64,000 nt of DNA from Utricularia gibba (lineage: Eukaryota; Streptophyta; Magnoliopsida; Lamiales; Lentibulariaceae). This document shows, piece by piece, positions 14,244-25,602 of this stretch (the first letter of the stretch is position 1; each line of letters opens with the position of its first letter). Location of the stretch: the NCBI GenBank assembly GCA_002189035.1, contig NEEC01000004.1:3720001-3784000 (forward strand). Reading direction: 5' to 3'. Below the pieces are notes generated by a model. That model searched no databases, was not told where the DNA came from, and saw nothing but the letters and a program-made list of their open reading frames with translations. The position numbers and the translations under genes are program-made.

Positions 14244-14867
14244 TCATAGGCCGTGGAAGTTGTCCGACCCCCGTGGCTGGTTCAAAAGTACAACGGCACC
14301 AAAGTCAGGGCTTCTCATAGCCTCCGGCGGAGTCCGAAAAGAAATGGGAGTCGTCTGCGCAAGCCTCAAATCATCCGCCCGCAACAACAAATTTTTCACT
14401 AACTCCTCCATTGCGGCGGCAAACTGCTCCAATTCCTCCAATTTTAGTTCGTCGACGATCACATTATTCCACCAATCACCCCCTCGGTGCCCTTGCCCTC
14501 TCTTCACCTCCTCAATTCCCTGCATGCGCTTCTTCTCCATCTCCAATTCCTTACAAATATCAGAGTAATGGTGTTTGAATTCCGGCATCGTCGCCGGAGG
14601 AGTGTTGCTCATCTCCAGAGCGCTGCCGTTGAGGAATCGCTCGACAACGGCTTCCGGCGTCGGATGACCAAAGGTGAAAACATGCTTGCCGAACGAATGT
14701 ACGATTATCGCGACCTCAGCGCCGCTGAGAATGCAGAGCTCGCTCGCTTTCTTGAACAAGCCACCGCGACGCTTCGAGAAAGTCACTTGACGGCTACTCA
14801 GGTTCTCGATTTTCTTGATCTCGATCTTCTTCCGGCCCTGAGTCATCTTGATTCTCGCACCGCTCAT
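14244..14867 (-). CDS. Type I (M-alpha) MADS-box transcription factor
   Basis: A single-exon minus-strand gene encodes about 207 residues from the ATG at 14867. The MADS domain begins at GRKKIEIKKIEN and includes RQVTFSKRRGGLFKKASELC and the AIIVHSFG strand. The downstream region is short and contains no K domain. Lack of introns, absence of a K box and the KIE..SSRQVTF signature fit type I M-alpha proteins (AGL61/AGL62/AGL29 group), which act mainly in the female gametophyte and endosperm. The reading frame extends to an ATG at 14909, but a TATA-like TTATATT lies at about 14914-14920 on the same strand, too close for that start. The ATGs at 14867 or 14846 are more likely. It converges on the U5 gene. 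Confidence 0.83.
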   Translation of the reverse strand: MSGARIKMTQGRKKIEIKKIENLSSRQVTFSKRRGGLFKKASELCILSGAEVAIIVHSFGKHVFTFGHPTPEAVVERFLNGSALEMSNTPPATMPEFKHHYSDICKELEMEKKRMQGIEEVKRGQGHRGGDWWNNVIVDELKLEELEQFAAAMEELVKNLLLRADDLRLAQTTPISFRTPPEAMRSPDFGAVVLLNQPRGSDNFHGL

Positions 14868-14909
14868 CGTCGCCACGGTTTTTGATGGAGGGAGAATTAC
14901 AAGGCGCAA

Positions 14910-15204
14910 TATAAGAAAATACCGGATGCGTTATTTTGGTAATAAAATATATTCCTATTCATAAACAATCTAATTAAATACGGTAGATTGTTTTTGGATA
15001 CTATTCACACACAGAATTTCTACTTTTTTATTTTTTAAAATGAAATTTTAATTATTTTACTTACTATTAATATTGACTAAAATGACCACTCCCAAAAGAG
15101 CAGGGACGGCGTCGTTTCAGGTTGAACCCTCTCCAAAACCCTCCCAAATCTGGATCACTTGCATCGGAATTCGGAAGTATACTTCGGAAGCGAAGCAGCC
15201 AAAG
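14910..15204. other. Divergent intergenic promoter region
   Basis: Short AT-rich spacer between the MADS gene (-) and the membrane protein gene (+), carrying the TATA-like word of the MADS gene on the minus strand. Confidence 0.5.
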
Positions 15205-16145
15205 ATGAGCGAAGAGCCGCCAAAGCTTTTCACCAACAAGCCCAAGAAACGTCCGATTTCTACTTTCCTGAATCAATCATTCTCTGGGGCCATTGAATTT
15301 GTATCGCGATTCGTGTTTTGATTCTGTGTTTCTTTTGGGTAATGTTCGACAGCGAAGAGGTCGGTTCCGGCGTCTGTGTCTGCGACAACCTCGTCATCTG
15401 GAGCTGCTGCACCTCCTCCTCCTCCTCCTCCTACGACGCATCGTGTGCCACAACCTCCTTTGAAGGAGCCGTTCATTAAGCGCTATAGGTTCCTCTGGCC
15501 GCTTCTATTGGTAGTCAACTTTGGAATTGGAGGTTGTTAACTTGTTTACGCTTTCATTTTGAGCAATTTAAATCTAGGCGTTGGAATCGGAGGGAATCTA
15601 AATCTACAAATTGGCTTCTTGGGTGTGGGCATTTTGAGCAAAATCAGTGGGATAGCATGATTTTGATTTCGTGGGGATGTTGGTCCCTTTCTTGTTCAGC
15701 ATTTGCCTTTGGAGGATTTCTATCTTGATTTGTGTTGCTTGTTCCTCTTTCAGATGTGGTTAAACTCGTCATCTTGAACTCTTACTCACCCTGAGCTTAT
15801 TATGAGGAACAAACCATTATTGCAGGTTATGTTTTACTAAGAACTACAATGAACGATAGGAAGAGCAAAGCCGAAAAAGAGAGCACCAAGATAGAAGCCA
15901 GCTCTGCTTCAGCCTCAACGCCGGCTCCCGATGTCCCAACGGCTGCGCCAGTGGTAGCCACTACCGTACTGGAGCCCAGAGTGCAAGCATGGATTGATGA
16001 GGATGATCAGAGAGAGCTCTTCAAGTGGATGCTGGAAGAGAAAAGGAAAGTGAAACCGCGAGATTCCGATGAGAAAACCCGCATCGATGAGGAGAAAGCC
16101 ATTCTCAAGCAGTTCATCCGAGCTAAGTCCATACCAAATATTTGA
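15205..16145 (+). CDS. Small conserved single-pass membrane protein, function unknown
   Basis: Three exons, 15205-15250, 15353-15532 and 15826-16145, give about 181 residues. It begins MSEEPPKLFTNKPKK, followed by a Ser/Ala/Pro linker with seven prolines from a CCT repeat, a basic patch FIKRYRF and a hydrophobic span LWPLLLVVNFGIGGYVLL (about residues 59-76). The long C-terminal part carries a charged block QRELFKWMLEEKRKVKP and ends ILKQFIRAKSIPNI. I recall plant homologues with the same start, membrane span and C-terminus but no assigned function. The tail looks soluble and helical. Exon phases agree and the frame is intact. Confidence 0.78.
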
Positions 16146-17339
16146 TTTTCAAAAATCTAAACATAGTGGTGGTTGAATTCTTTTGCCTTGTTGGGGCAGT
16201 CTTGATGATCCGAAAGACGACTGATTAGCGCACGCAGCCCACCTTGTTGTATCATTTGGGAATAAGGATTCTGTCTAGGTTGATAGAACGGGATCAGACT
16301 TCCACAAAAGTTGCCCTTTTGGTGGTTTTGGAGGCTCTTCTTCTTATGTCGTGCTTGGATATCAAGAGGTATCCAAGCACAAAGGTAGCCTTGCAGTTGA
16401 TACTACATGGAATCTGATAAATGAAAATTTTGAAATCATTACAAAATATTAAATTTTTATATTAAATAAATTTATAAAATTTGAATACACATTAATCTAC
16501 AAATACCAAGAAAATGTATAATTCTTTGAGATCTAACTCAAAGAGCTGATGATTGTGTGTACTAATTCCTGTATTTCTAGTGTTAAATATAATTTTTAGT
16601 CTTAGTTAACATTATCATTGATTCAAAAGCAATTATGGAAATAAAAGTAAAGAAATAAGATTGTTTAAACTCTACTCTTATAATACAAATAAGATGTTTG
16701 AGGGTTTCAAAGGTAATATGTTTAATCAAATTCTGGTCCTAGTCCTTGTGATAAGTTAACTAATAAAAGATTATCTGAATTTATCCAAGCCCTTTCCTTA
16801 ATTTTTTGAGTTTTCTAAGTATCCTCAATTATCATATACTCATATGTGCCCATCTTTCAAAATATATAGGACTAAATTTACCTATTTCTCTTGATCTCTA
16901 TCTGAAAATCTTACCTATTAATTCTAACACCAACCTTTTGCTCTATTTCTAAGTTAGGTTTTTGAGTTAGATGTATTATTATTATTATTTTCATTTTGAA
17001 TCTATCAAGGTTTGGTAAAAAAAAAAAAAAACATACAAGCTTTCAATCAAATTGAGCCTAAACTATGTAAGCATATTCTCTCTTTCTCTCCAAGATATCA
17101 CTTCTAAATTAGCTAATCATGCTAGAAATAAGTGAAACAACTTCATAAAAACAATAGTAAGAACATTTCCATGGTTTAAAGAAATAGATATTAATGTTAT
17201 CATCCAAGGAAACATGCCATGAGGAACAAGTATTAATGTTGTTATCCATACCTCATCTTTGGATATTTGAGGAGATCAAGATAGAAATTCTGATTCTAAT
17301 GTAAAATATTATAGAAGGAAATCACACTCAGCATTGAGT
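16146..17339. other. 3' UTR and AT-rich spacer with a strong hairpin
   Basis: The first 250 bases are GC-moderate and may be 3' UTR. They contain a perfect inverted repeat with 11-base arms (16351-16361 and 16370-16380) around an 8-base loop. Beyond 16420 the DNA is AT-rich with an ATT microsatellite near 16976-16990. No gene was seen. Confidence 0.45.
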
Positions 17340-17647
17340 TAAAGAATGATCTAGTTTATTACAAACAACCCCATCTATCTAGAGACTCAATCTATCCTCA
17401 TTAGAAGAGGCTTGTCAATTATACATGAGGCATACCACAAAGGGGTCCATATGATGATGCAAAGAATTCAACAAGATTTTTAGAAAGAATTAGCTACAAA
17501 TGTGCAGGATTGGATGGGGAAATGACTTGTCTATCAAAGAAACAACTACAAAAAATTAAAATTAAGAGAGCTACTTCAATCTCTTCCCATTCTAAAACGA
17601 ATCCCATTTGAAATTTCCATGGAATTTGTAGGACTTCCTGCTACAAT
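17340..17647 (+). mobile_element. Decayed Ty3-gypsy integrase fragment, upstream part
   Basis: Translated in broken frames, the segment gives AYHKGVHMMMQRIQQDF, then VQDWMG-(stop)-LVYQRNNY, then LLQSLPILKRIPFEISMEF and VGLPA. This follows the zinc-binding domain and the start of the catalytic core of plant Ty3-gypsy integrases (compare LLQPLPIP..W.DISMDF.xGLP). Stops and lost zinc-ligand cysteines show it is dead. It stops at 17647, exactly where a solo LTR begins. Confidence 0.72.
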
Positions 17648-18798
17648 TGATGGTGATTCTGCAAGTGCACAAAAACCGTCGAAGTAATAAAATAAGATCG
17701 TATCCACAGGAAATTGTTATTGAAATTTTCTTTTCAAACAAAGACTCAAAAAAACCGAAAAGAAAAGAAAGATTTGGTTTTAAAAACAAGAAAAAAAGTG
17801 GTATTGGACTTGGAATCCATCTTGCTCAAAACTCGCCCAAACTTGTGTGTGTAAACCTTGAAAATTGACTTGCTTGCACAAGTTATGTGGGTGTTATTCT
17901 AAAATAGTGCTACTCGGTAACTGTTATAGCACCGTACCTAGTTTAGTAGGATTATGGAATCAACCACGCCATCAGAGTCATTTCACCTCTTGTGATAACC
18001 CATGTTTTCCCCACACCCAAATCTAACCCCTACACCTCACACCTCGCAGACAAATTAAACAAAATGTGTTTTTCCAACGATGCCCAATTGAGCCCTTCTC
18101 CTTAGGTGCTTGAGGCCAACCTTTGATTCTCCTACACTCCCTTAGGGTTATATAGTACTAAAGATCACGTTGGTAAAGAAAACGTTACGAAAAACAGGAT
18201 CAAAACTCAATTTAAATGTCGAAAAACATAGTAAAACAGTCGCACATGCAGGACTTGCGCAAGCAAGACTTCACTGCAGATCCTCAGCCGCAAACGCCTA
18301 CACACGCAGACTTGAGTCCAACATGAAAATAGACACGAAAATAGGAAAAGTACAAAGGAAAAGTGGTCAAAGACGTCTCTAATGGTTGAGAGGGTGGGGT
18401 ATTTATAGGAAAGTAGATCCAATTCTTCGTATTGAGCTTATTCGATGGCCTTGGATAAGATCATCTATCCAAATCTTTTATCCAAATCTTCGAAAATCTT
18501 TTTCATATCTCTATCTTATCCACGAATCTTGGACCAAATCTTCATCATTTGATCGAGTCTTGGGCTGAGATTCGTGGCCCATCAAGTCCATAATTTGGTG
18601 GGTCTTGATTTCTTATCAAATTGATCCAAAAGTACCCTAAAAATTCACAAAATACACTTTCTCTCCAAAAAGATCAAAATAGTGTGAAAAATGCAAAATC
18701 AATTGAGAATAATGAGAAAATGAAGTCTAAGATAATTAAAAACAACACTCAAAAGTAGTGTAAGAACATGTTTTGGAACGACACAAAATCACTTATCA
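17648..18798. mobile_element. Solo LTR-like insertion (1151 bp) inside a gypsy relic
   Basis: The segment starts TGATGG and ends TTATCA, with TG...CA termini. It is flanked by acaat (17643-17647) and acaac (18799-18803), a 5-base duplication with one mismatch. Integrase homology is interrupted at 17647 and resumes after 18803. It has no coding capacity. Near its left end is a GCAAGTGCAC...ATCGTATCCACAGG stretch that I have seen at the edges of many plant repeats. No second LTR was found, so it is read as a recombined solo LTR. Confidence 0.65.
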
Positions 18799-18880
18799 AC
18801 AACAAAATGAAAAATAACTATCTTCCAAGTAGTAGATGGGCTATCTAAATATGTATATTTCTTATTTCTTTCGCACCTAA
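18799..18880 (+). mobile_element. Decayed Ty3-gypsy integrase fragment, downstream part
   Basis: VVDGLSKYVYFLFLSH (about 18829-18876) corresponds to the VVVDRLSKYAHF block that directly follows the segment ending at 17647 in intact integrases. The target-site duplication precedes it. Confidence 0.65.
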
Positions 18881-20746
18881 TATAGTTTTATCAATAAAAA
18901 TTCTTATATAAAACAAGGTACTCAAAACTGTATTCTAAATATTTTAAACTATTTATAGTGAAAAGAAAAATTGAAAATTAGTTTATGAACCAGAATTTAT
19001 AAATGAGGTGGATTTACATCCAATATTGCATGATTCATATTTCAAAATCTTGTGAAGATGTCAAACCTCCTACCTTGCAATGATACCATGGAAGTGGCAT
19101 TGAAGGTGCAAGCATTCTTAGAAATAATATACTCATGGCATGACATGGAAGTTATTATCCATTGGAAAAGATACTCTTATATAGGGAGAAATATAATAAT
19201 TTTTTTAAAAATCCTGTCACATTAATTATACAAGAAGTCCCACGGGGGACTTGTCAAAAGAAACAATTACAATACTGCACATCAATGTAGCATCATTGGA
19301 TCAGAAATCTTCCAAGAGATCTTCTTTCGTAATCTAATTTTTAGAGCTTGATTTCTCATTGTGAGTAGCATGGCCAATGTGTGAGTATGTTCTGTAATTT
19401 CTTGAATTTCTTCATATTTTTGTAATGTTTTCAACCTGTGGTTTTTTTCTTTTGGGGTTTCCACGTAACCTTTGTTCTGTTTGCCTTTCACCTCAAAAAA
19501 AAAAAAAAAACACACATTACATAATTCACATATAAGGCAAGATAGTAATCTAGTGTTCATGATTTTATGAAAAAAGTTTATGCAAATCAACCAAAATCTT
19601 CTCACGAAAGCTAACAAATTTAAAGTTAGAAATTCCAACAAAGCATGTGGGAATGTCATGTATAACTATGAAATGACCAATCAATCAAATCAAGGAACAC
19701 ATCAGGGCATAAAATTTCATACCATGGAAAACATCTAATATTGTGTATTCTAGAAGCACAAATACCCAGCTATGTCGTAGGTACTTATGCTCTTGTAAAG
19801 GATGATGGATAAAACTCATCTTGGAGCGAACCCTAGTAGCTTTTGTGTTCTAGAACAATTTTGTGTGCTTCTAAACTCGAGCCATAGCTTGAAGGAAGCA
19901 CAACCCTTCTGGGTTTAATTTCATAGAGAATTTGTCCAAGAAAAAAGCTCATCTAAATTACCAAGGACCTATTACTCGTAGTTGCAATCTGAGTTCCTTA
20001 TTGCAGAGAAAGAGATCAAAATACAGAAATTTATTCTGCTTTCATTCATAAAACAGTCTCCCTTCTTACAAGGCCATCAACATACTTTTACTAACACACA
20101 AGACCTGCAGTTCTTAACCTTGGCCATATCAGTTTATTACATTAATCCTATTCAAATGTAACTACTTGATAGCTGCAGCAGTTGCTGATCACCCGCCTCC
20201 TTTTGACAACATCTTCACCCATATTGATCAGCATCCATGTTGATTTCTCCAGCTTACTTCATCATCCAGCATTCCTCACACTTTCATGAGTTGAAACTGT
20301 GGGATGCACACTAGCTAATAGGATTTCCCCAACCATAGTAATAGATCCTGTGTAAGCTATACTCATGCTTCGTGCATGCTTAGACCCCGCGAACACATTG
20401 TGTTGAAGTAATAGCTCTTCAATGCTTAGCTCTCGTGTTGTCTCGTTCCTTCGTGTTGGCGAAGAGCAATTCTTTGTATTTGTGGTATGGTATATATAAA
20501 TCCTTAGCAAGGCATCTCAAAACACTAGAACATGAAGCATACTAACACGAGATTCTTGGTGTGCGGAGCATGCCTTCCACCATTTCGAGATTTTGACCAT
20601 GCCCCTGTCCAAGTTTCGTTTTTTGTAGTTGTTTCTAAGCAACAGTTTTGTTCAAGTCTTATTTTTGCAGCAACATAAGCATAGCCGTTCAACAAAAAGT
20701 TGGTATCCTCGTACCAAGCGCGAAAGGATTTATGGGGCACTGCTGA
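18881..20746. other. Spacer, probably partly old retroelement DNA and CHUP1-like 3' UTR
   Basis: Moderately AT-rich with no intact reading frame. The part adjoining 18880 is probably more of the same gypsy relic, but I cannot align it. The last 500-700 bases before 20747 would be downstream of the minus-strand CHUP1-like gene. Confidence 0.4.
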
Positions 20747-22162
20747 TTACCTTCCATGAGATATCTTCAGGGCTTGAGAGTACTTGATTAATTCATCATG
20801 AACATCATCATGTTCCGGCACAGGGTCTCTGCACAGATGACTTTCAGTGCTCGGGTGTATGGAGTTGAGACTTCTGAATACCACCAAACCATCATCCAAG
20901 GAATCCGATCCCTTGACACCAGAAGAAGGGATCCGTGAAGTCGCCAAGGTGAGTCCCTCTTCAACTCCAGGTCTAATGTCTTTGTGAGTTTGAAGCTGGT
21001 TATGCTTTCCTCTCCATATCTTGACCACCTTTGAAAGTACCTTTGCTCTTGGTGAAGTATCTGACTTCGTATCAAAATCTGGCTCTTTTGAAAGTTTTGG
21101 TGACTTGGGGCTGGATAGTGTGCTTAGTTCCTTTGTGGGGGTTCTGCCAGGAGACTCCTGATGCATAAGCTGATGGCGGTAACAAGCATTCACCCAACGC
21201 AGGTACACCAGCTCTTCCAGGTCACTGTATTTCTCTTCTTCCAGCTTCTCCATTTCTTGCCGTAGACATTCCGTTTCTCGCTCGAGCTCCTTGACCTGCG
21301 GCGACACTAGGATCAATGGCCGGAAAGCCGAGACTTATGGGAGAATTAAAATCAGTTACCTTTCCATTGTTCAGAGCAGAGGTGGCATGTTTCTGCAGCT
21401 TTTCAAATTTGAGAGTCAAGTCAGAGTTCTCCATCCTCAGATTCTCATTGACTTTCCTCATCTCCTCCAGCTCCTTCACTCGAAGCTCTAGTTTCCAGTC
21501 TTGGAGATTGAGGACTTGGTCCCTCTTCTGCTGCGAATTGGACCTAAGCTTCTTCTTCAACCTGGCAATCTCTGCTTCTAAGTCCATCACCATTTTTGCG
21601 TAGTCACCAACCTTGGATTTCAACTTCATGTTCTCGTCCTGTACAGATTGGAGAAGTTCCTCTTCCTGCTTTCTCTGTTCATCAATCTCACATATATCGC
21701 TCTTGCTTGCCTCAGTTTCAGGAACAGGGAATGGGTCGGAGCAATACCCCTCAGCAACCTCCTGCTTTCGCTGTTCATCAATCTCACATCTATCGCTCTT
21801 GCTTGCCTCAGTGTCAGGAACAGAGCATGGATCCGAGCAATACCCCTCCGCAACACACTCAGACTCTACCCCCTCCTCCAGCCGATGATCATCAGTCTCG
21901 AGCTTCGTGACTCCGGCGTCATGGCCGTCTGCAGATCACCATCGGAAGCTAAGAGCTTGAAAGGGGACCATGCAGACAACACAAGAGGGGAGTAGAGAAG
22001 CTAACCAGAAGCAGGGGAAGAAGTAAGCAGCTCCTCTTCGAGTTCAGATGCCTTGATCCTCTTACTCCGGGAGAAGGTGAAAACAATCCCTCCGACGGAA
22101 ACAGCCAAAGCAACTCCCAAGGTCAAAGCTTGTGCGCATACTTTCGTCTCCTTGGTCTCCAT
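20747..22162 (-). CDS. CHUP1-like coiled-coil membrane protein
   Basis: Three exons on the minus strand, 22162-22006, 21928-21360 and 21295-20747, encode about 424 residues. The protein begins METKETKVCAQ, then a hydrophobic span (about residues 10-29: LTLGVALAVSVGGIVF), an acidic linker, and a coiled coil (MDLEAEIARLKKKL to EMEKLEEEKY). The coiled coil runs into the family signature DLEELVYLRWVNACYRHQL. This layout is shared by short CHUP1/IPGA1-related plant proteins; CHUP1 itself anchors chloroplasts to actin. The Pro-rich segment and C-terminal actin-nucleation domain of full CHUP1 are missing. The acidic linker contains two tandem 32-residue repeats. The stop is taken at 20747, but GGAAG|GTAATC there could be a donor, so a longer C-terminus is possible. 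Confidence 0.8.
21665..21856. repeat. Two tandem 96-bp repeats inside the CHUP1-like exon 2
   Basis: Units 21665-21760 and 21761-21856 are about 90% identical. Being a multiple of three, the duplication keeps the frame and doubles a 32-residue acidic module (VAEGYCSDP... to ...EIDEQRKQE). Confidence 0.9.
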
Positions 22163-23318
22163 CGCCGAAGACGAACGAACATAAGCAACCCAAAGGGTAT
22201 TTTGCTGCTCAGAAAGTGTAGAACAAATAGAATAGACTGAAACTGGTTATTCCAATCCGAGCAGCTAGAGGAAGAAGATATACCTGTCATTAAATGCCAC
22301 GCTGGTCAACTGCCTTCTTTCTTCTCCCCCTGATTTGAAATCAATACCACCATCACGTAACTGTCAATTCATTTCCCGTCGACAGTTCTAAACCCGGTCC
22401 AGAGAACCATGGAGATGGCTCCCTCGTCTTTCTGCATATTGCACAAGATCTGAGCCCGGGAATGGCATCGGCGGCGCAGCTCAAGAAGCGCATATGAACC
22501 ACCATGGGGGAGCTTATTACATACATTTTCATATAATTTTTAAATAATGTTTTATAAATATGGTAAACCCCAATACTTGCTCCCCTCTGTAGACTGAAAA
22601 GAGAATATTACGAAAATGAAATACGATATTATTACTATTTTAAATTATCGAAAACTGGGAAAAGCGGTTCCGCGGTTACGTAGACACTCTGTGGGTCGAA
22701 ATTTGTCCAGACAAAAAGGATCTTTTTTGTCCTATTTATAATACATTTATTTTTAATACTTGCAAGATATTATAACTATCGCGAACTAGAATCAGGGGGC
22801 GGCCCCCGGGAAACCCCCCTCCTCTTCTCTCTCTTTCTGTGGAGGCTCCAACTGAATTCAATATTCAGGGGCAACCTCCTCTCCTGTCTGTGGGTGCATG
22901 ACGTGGCGTCAGCCCATCGTTTTTAATATTGTTTTTCCAAAATTTCTCAAAATCCTATGTATTCATTACAATAATTTGTAAGGAAAAAATAATATAAAAT
23001 ATACATTAATGTATATAATTGTTGGACTATTTCAATAATTAATTATGAATATATATACTTTTAGTACATTGGATTACCAAACCTATAATTTCTTATTTTT
23101 GTGTTTTAGTGTTCATTTTCCGCCTACAATAATAGGTATTATATTTGCGTACAGCAAAAATAGGTGCCCTATTGTACTGCCCACGTCATCGGTGCACTTT
23201 AGTGCTTATCCGTGGTTTGGTGACCTTTTTGGGACACGTCACCCACTCCCAAGTACTACTAAACACAACCCCAACCCAAGCCTCCTCTCCCATTTAGCAG
23301 TGAGTGAAAATTTTTGAC
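22163..23318. other. Divergent spacer with promoters
   Basis: The space between the CHUP1-like (-) and OXS3-like (+) genes. CT-rich leader-like sequence at about 22300-22350 and 22800-22880 alternates with AT-rich tracts. No open frame of interest was seen. Confidence 0.45.
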
Positions 23319-23885
23319 ATGGATCTGGAGTTCCCGGCAGCAGCAGATTCTTGGTTTCAAGATCATCGAGGTTTCGCCAACAATGTCTTTGCAGACGGCG
23401 GAAAATGTAGCAGCGCCTCCTCCGCCTCTTCAATCGGAGAGAACTCATCCGACGACGACGACGACGCGTCTTCCTCGCCCATTTCCGGTGGGCCGCTGTC
23501 CGACTTTTCGGATATCCTGAGGCACCTTCCCATCAAGTACGGTAACAGCTTAATCTCAAGTCTCAACTGTTGCTTGCGGTATAAGGGAGTCTCTCCAACT
23601 CTCATCCTCTGATCTGATCTGATCTGCAGAAGAGGGCTCTCCAGATGCTACGATGGGAAGTCGGACTCCTTCGCTTCGCTCTCCAGGGTCCTCACCGTGG
23701 GGGACCTCGCGAAGAAGGTGGTTCACCGCGTACAAACAAGGAAGGGGCGCCTCAAGTCCTCCTCCACTCTTCATCAAGTCATTGCAAGAAAGAAAGTAAC
23801 CGGGAGGTGTTCCTGTTTCTCCTCCTTGGCGAAGCAACGCCGCCCCAAATGCATCACCGCCACGACTTGGAATCTTGATAAATAA
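23319..23885 (+). CDS. OXIDATIVE STRESS 3 (OXS3)-like protein
   Basis: Exons 23319-23536 and 23630-23885 encode about 157 residues. The N-terminus is followed by a Ser/Asp-rich stretch (SSASSASSIGENSSDDDDD). Exon 2 opens with RGLSRCYDGKSDSFASLSRV, the hallmark OXS3 block (compare RGLSKYYxGKSxSFTSL), then VGDLAKKV. OXS3-family proteins are small nuclear chromatin-associated factors that raise tolerance to heavy metals and oxidative stress. The start is the first ATG of the frame. Intron phase 2 joins the exons cleanly. The tail is basic and Cys-containing (GRCSCFSSLAKQRR). Confidence 0.82.
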
Positions 23886-25602
23886 AAAGACAAATTTTCA
23901 CAAAGTTCCGAGATTTACCATCATCGTTCACTGTTTAACTAAATACACTTTTAATCAAAACACACAAAACCGATTTCTGAAATGAGTAATATACAACAAT
24001 GTCTACTTGAATTATAATCCGTTGGAATTTTGGTGGACATAAATGGATGAAAGGTAAGCTGTAGATGGGGATGAGAAATTATTGAATGATGTACCAAATG
24101 GCACCTTCATCTTCAATTCCACAGCAAGTTTGGAGGCTTATGTAGCTTTTCCCTTGGATAGATTTAGAAGCAAATGAATAGATGGATGATGAGGTAAAAA
24201 CCCGGCATCCATGTTTATGTTTATGTTTTGTATTTTGCATTGTGTTTGGATCATGTGTTTTGTTGTATTTGGAAAGTGTTGGAGTGTGATGTCCCAATTG
24301 AAGGAAGAAAAGGAATTTTGATTGAAAAAATTTCGATGAAGATTGTGGGAACAAAACAAGCATCAACCGATTGAGTGCAGACAACAATTTAGGATTTGTA
24401 GTTGTAGGTTCAAGTCAAACCAAATTATTGCTTGAAACTCAATAGAGTAAGAAGCCCAAGCTTAAGACAAAACTTCTAGAAGCTACCTCATCTCAATTTA
24501 AAGTCTTACGTAATCTGGATTTTACATGATCAGGACAAAATCTACGGCAACTCAAACCAAGACCAACGGACCTATTTGTATCTATAAATGTTCGTTGAAC
24601 ATTTTGTATCAAAAAAAGGACTTGATATATTCCACAACAAGTTTTACAATTCTTTTCATAATTCCACGCATGTTTCATACTCAACACAATTAACGCTCAA
24701 CTTCTTACATAAAGCACTTCATTATAAAAAGTAATGTTTCAGCATTTTCAATATTATAGGGTATTTTTTTAGGTTTTTGGATTATAATTTGAAAATAGAA
24801 AAATTATGTTTTTTTGTCATGAAATCAATCAGACCATCTTAATTCGTGATTCATACCAAAAATCTGTTTTGCATTTTGCTTGAAAGTAAAACGGTTATGA
24901 AATTTTGTTAGTAAAATAAAGAATTGTTTATGATAAAAATGAAAATAAGTTGTAAGCTTGATGGTTTTAGTGATTTTTTATAAATAAAGTATGCAAAATT
25001 CTTTCAAATATAATAATAATATGATTTCACTTACATTATTTGTATTCATAACTCGTTTGGTAGGATATAAAATATTATTTTTTATTAATAATACATTATT
25101 AGTCATATTTTTAATAAATATTACTATTTGATATCATATATTAGATATTTATATAATTTTTATTTAAGTATTCATTCACATTAAAACGTAAATTCATATA
25201 TGATGTGAGTTTAATAATTTTATGATGATAAATTTATATATTATTCGTTGTAGTTTTTTTCTAAAAATTTATCTTCAATCTATTATTAACATTATAATGC
25301 TATTTATATAAATTTATTTATTAAAATTTCTATTAAAAATTTGATTAATAATAATTTATTGAATAACATTTTGTATAAACATATTCATATTTTTAAAAAT
25401 TACTGATTTTTATATAATTTATTTCTATAATTACCAAAAGAGGGTCCGCTGATTTTTGTCTCATCTCCAAGGAGAATGAGTGGCTACTAGCGGCCGAAGA
25501 GGACGCCAAGTAATTAGTAGGAAACCAGCCAACCATTTGATTTCACCTGGATTTCGTGGATAATTCTACGCAATTCTTCACCCAGCATCCCGCTCCTGCC
25601 TC
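23886..25602. other. 3' UTR and AT-rich spacer
   Basis: Strongly AT-rich, especially 24720-25440. Small frames such as 24079-24387 on the minus strand look like chance. No repeat with clear ends was seen. Confidence 0.45.

Noticed and set aside
19282-19659. 125-residue minus-strand frame
   Set aside because: Composition is AT-driven, with a homopolymer run and no domain.
24079-24387. 102-residue minus-strand frame
   Set aside because: No homology or splice context, and nearby overlapping frames of similar length exist by chance.
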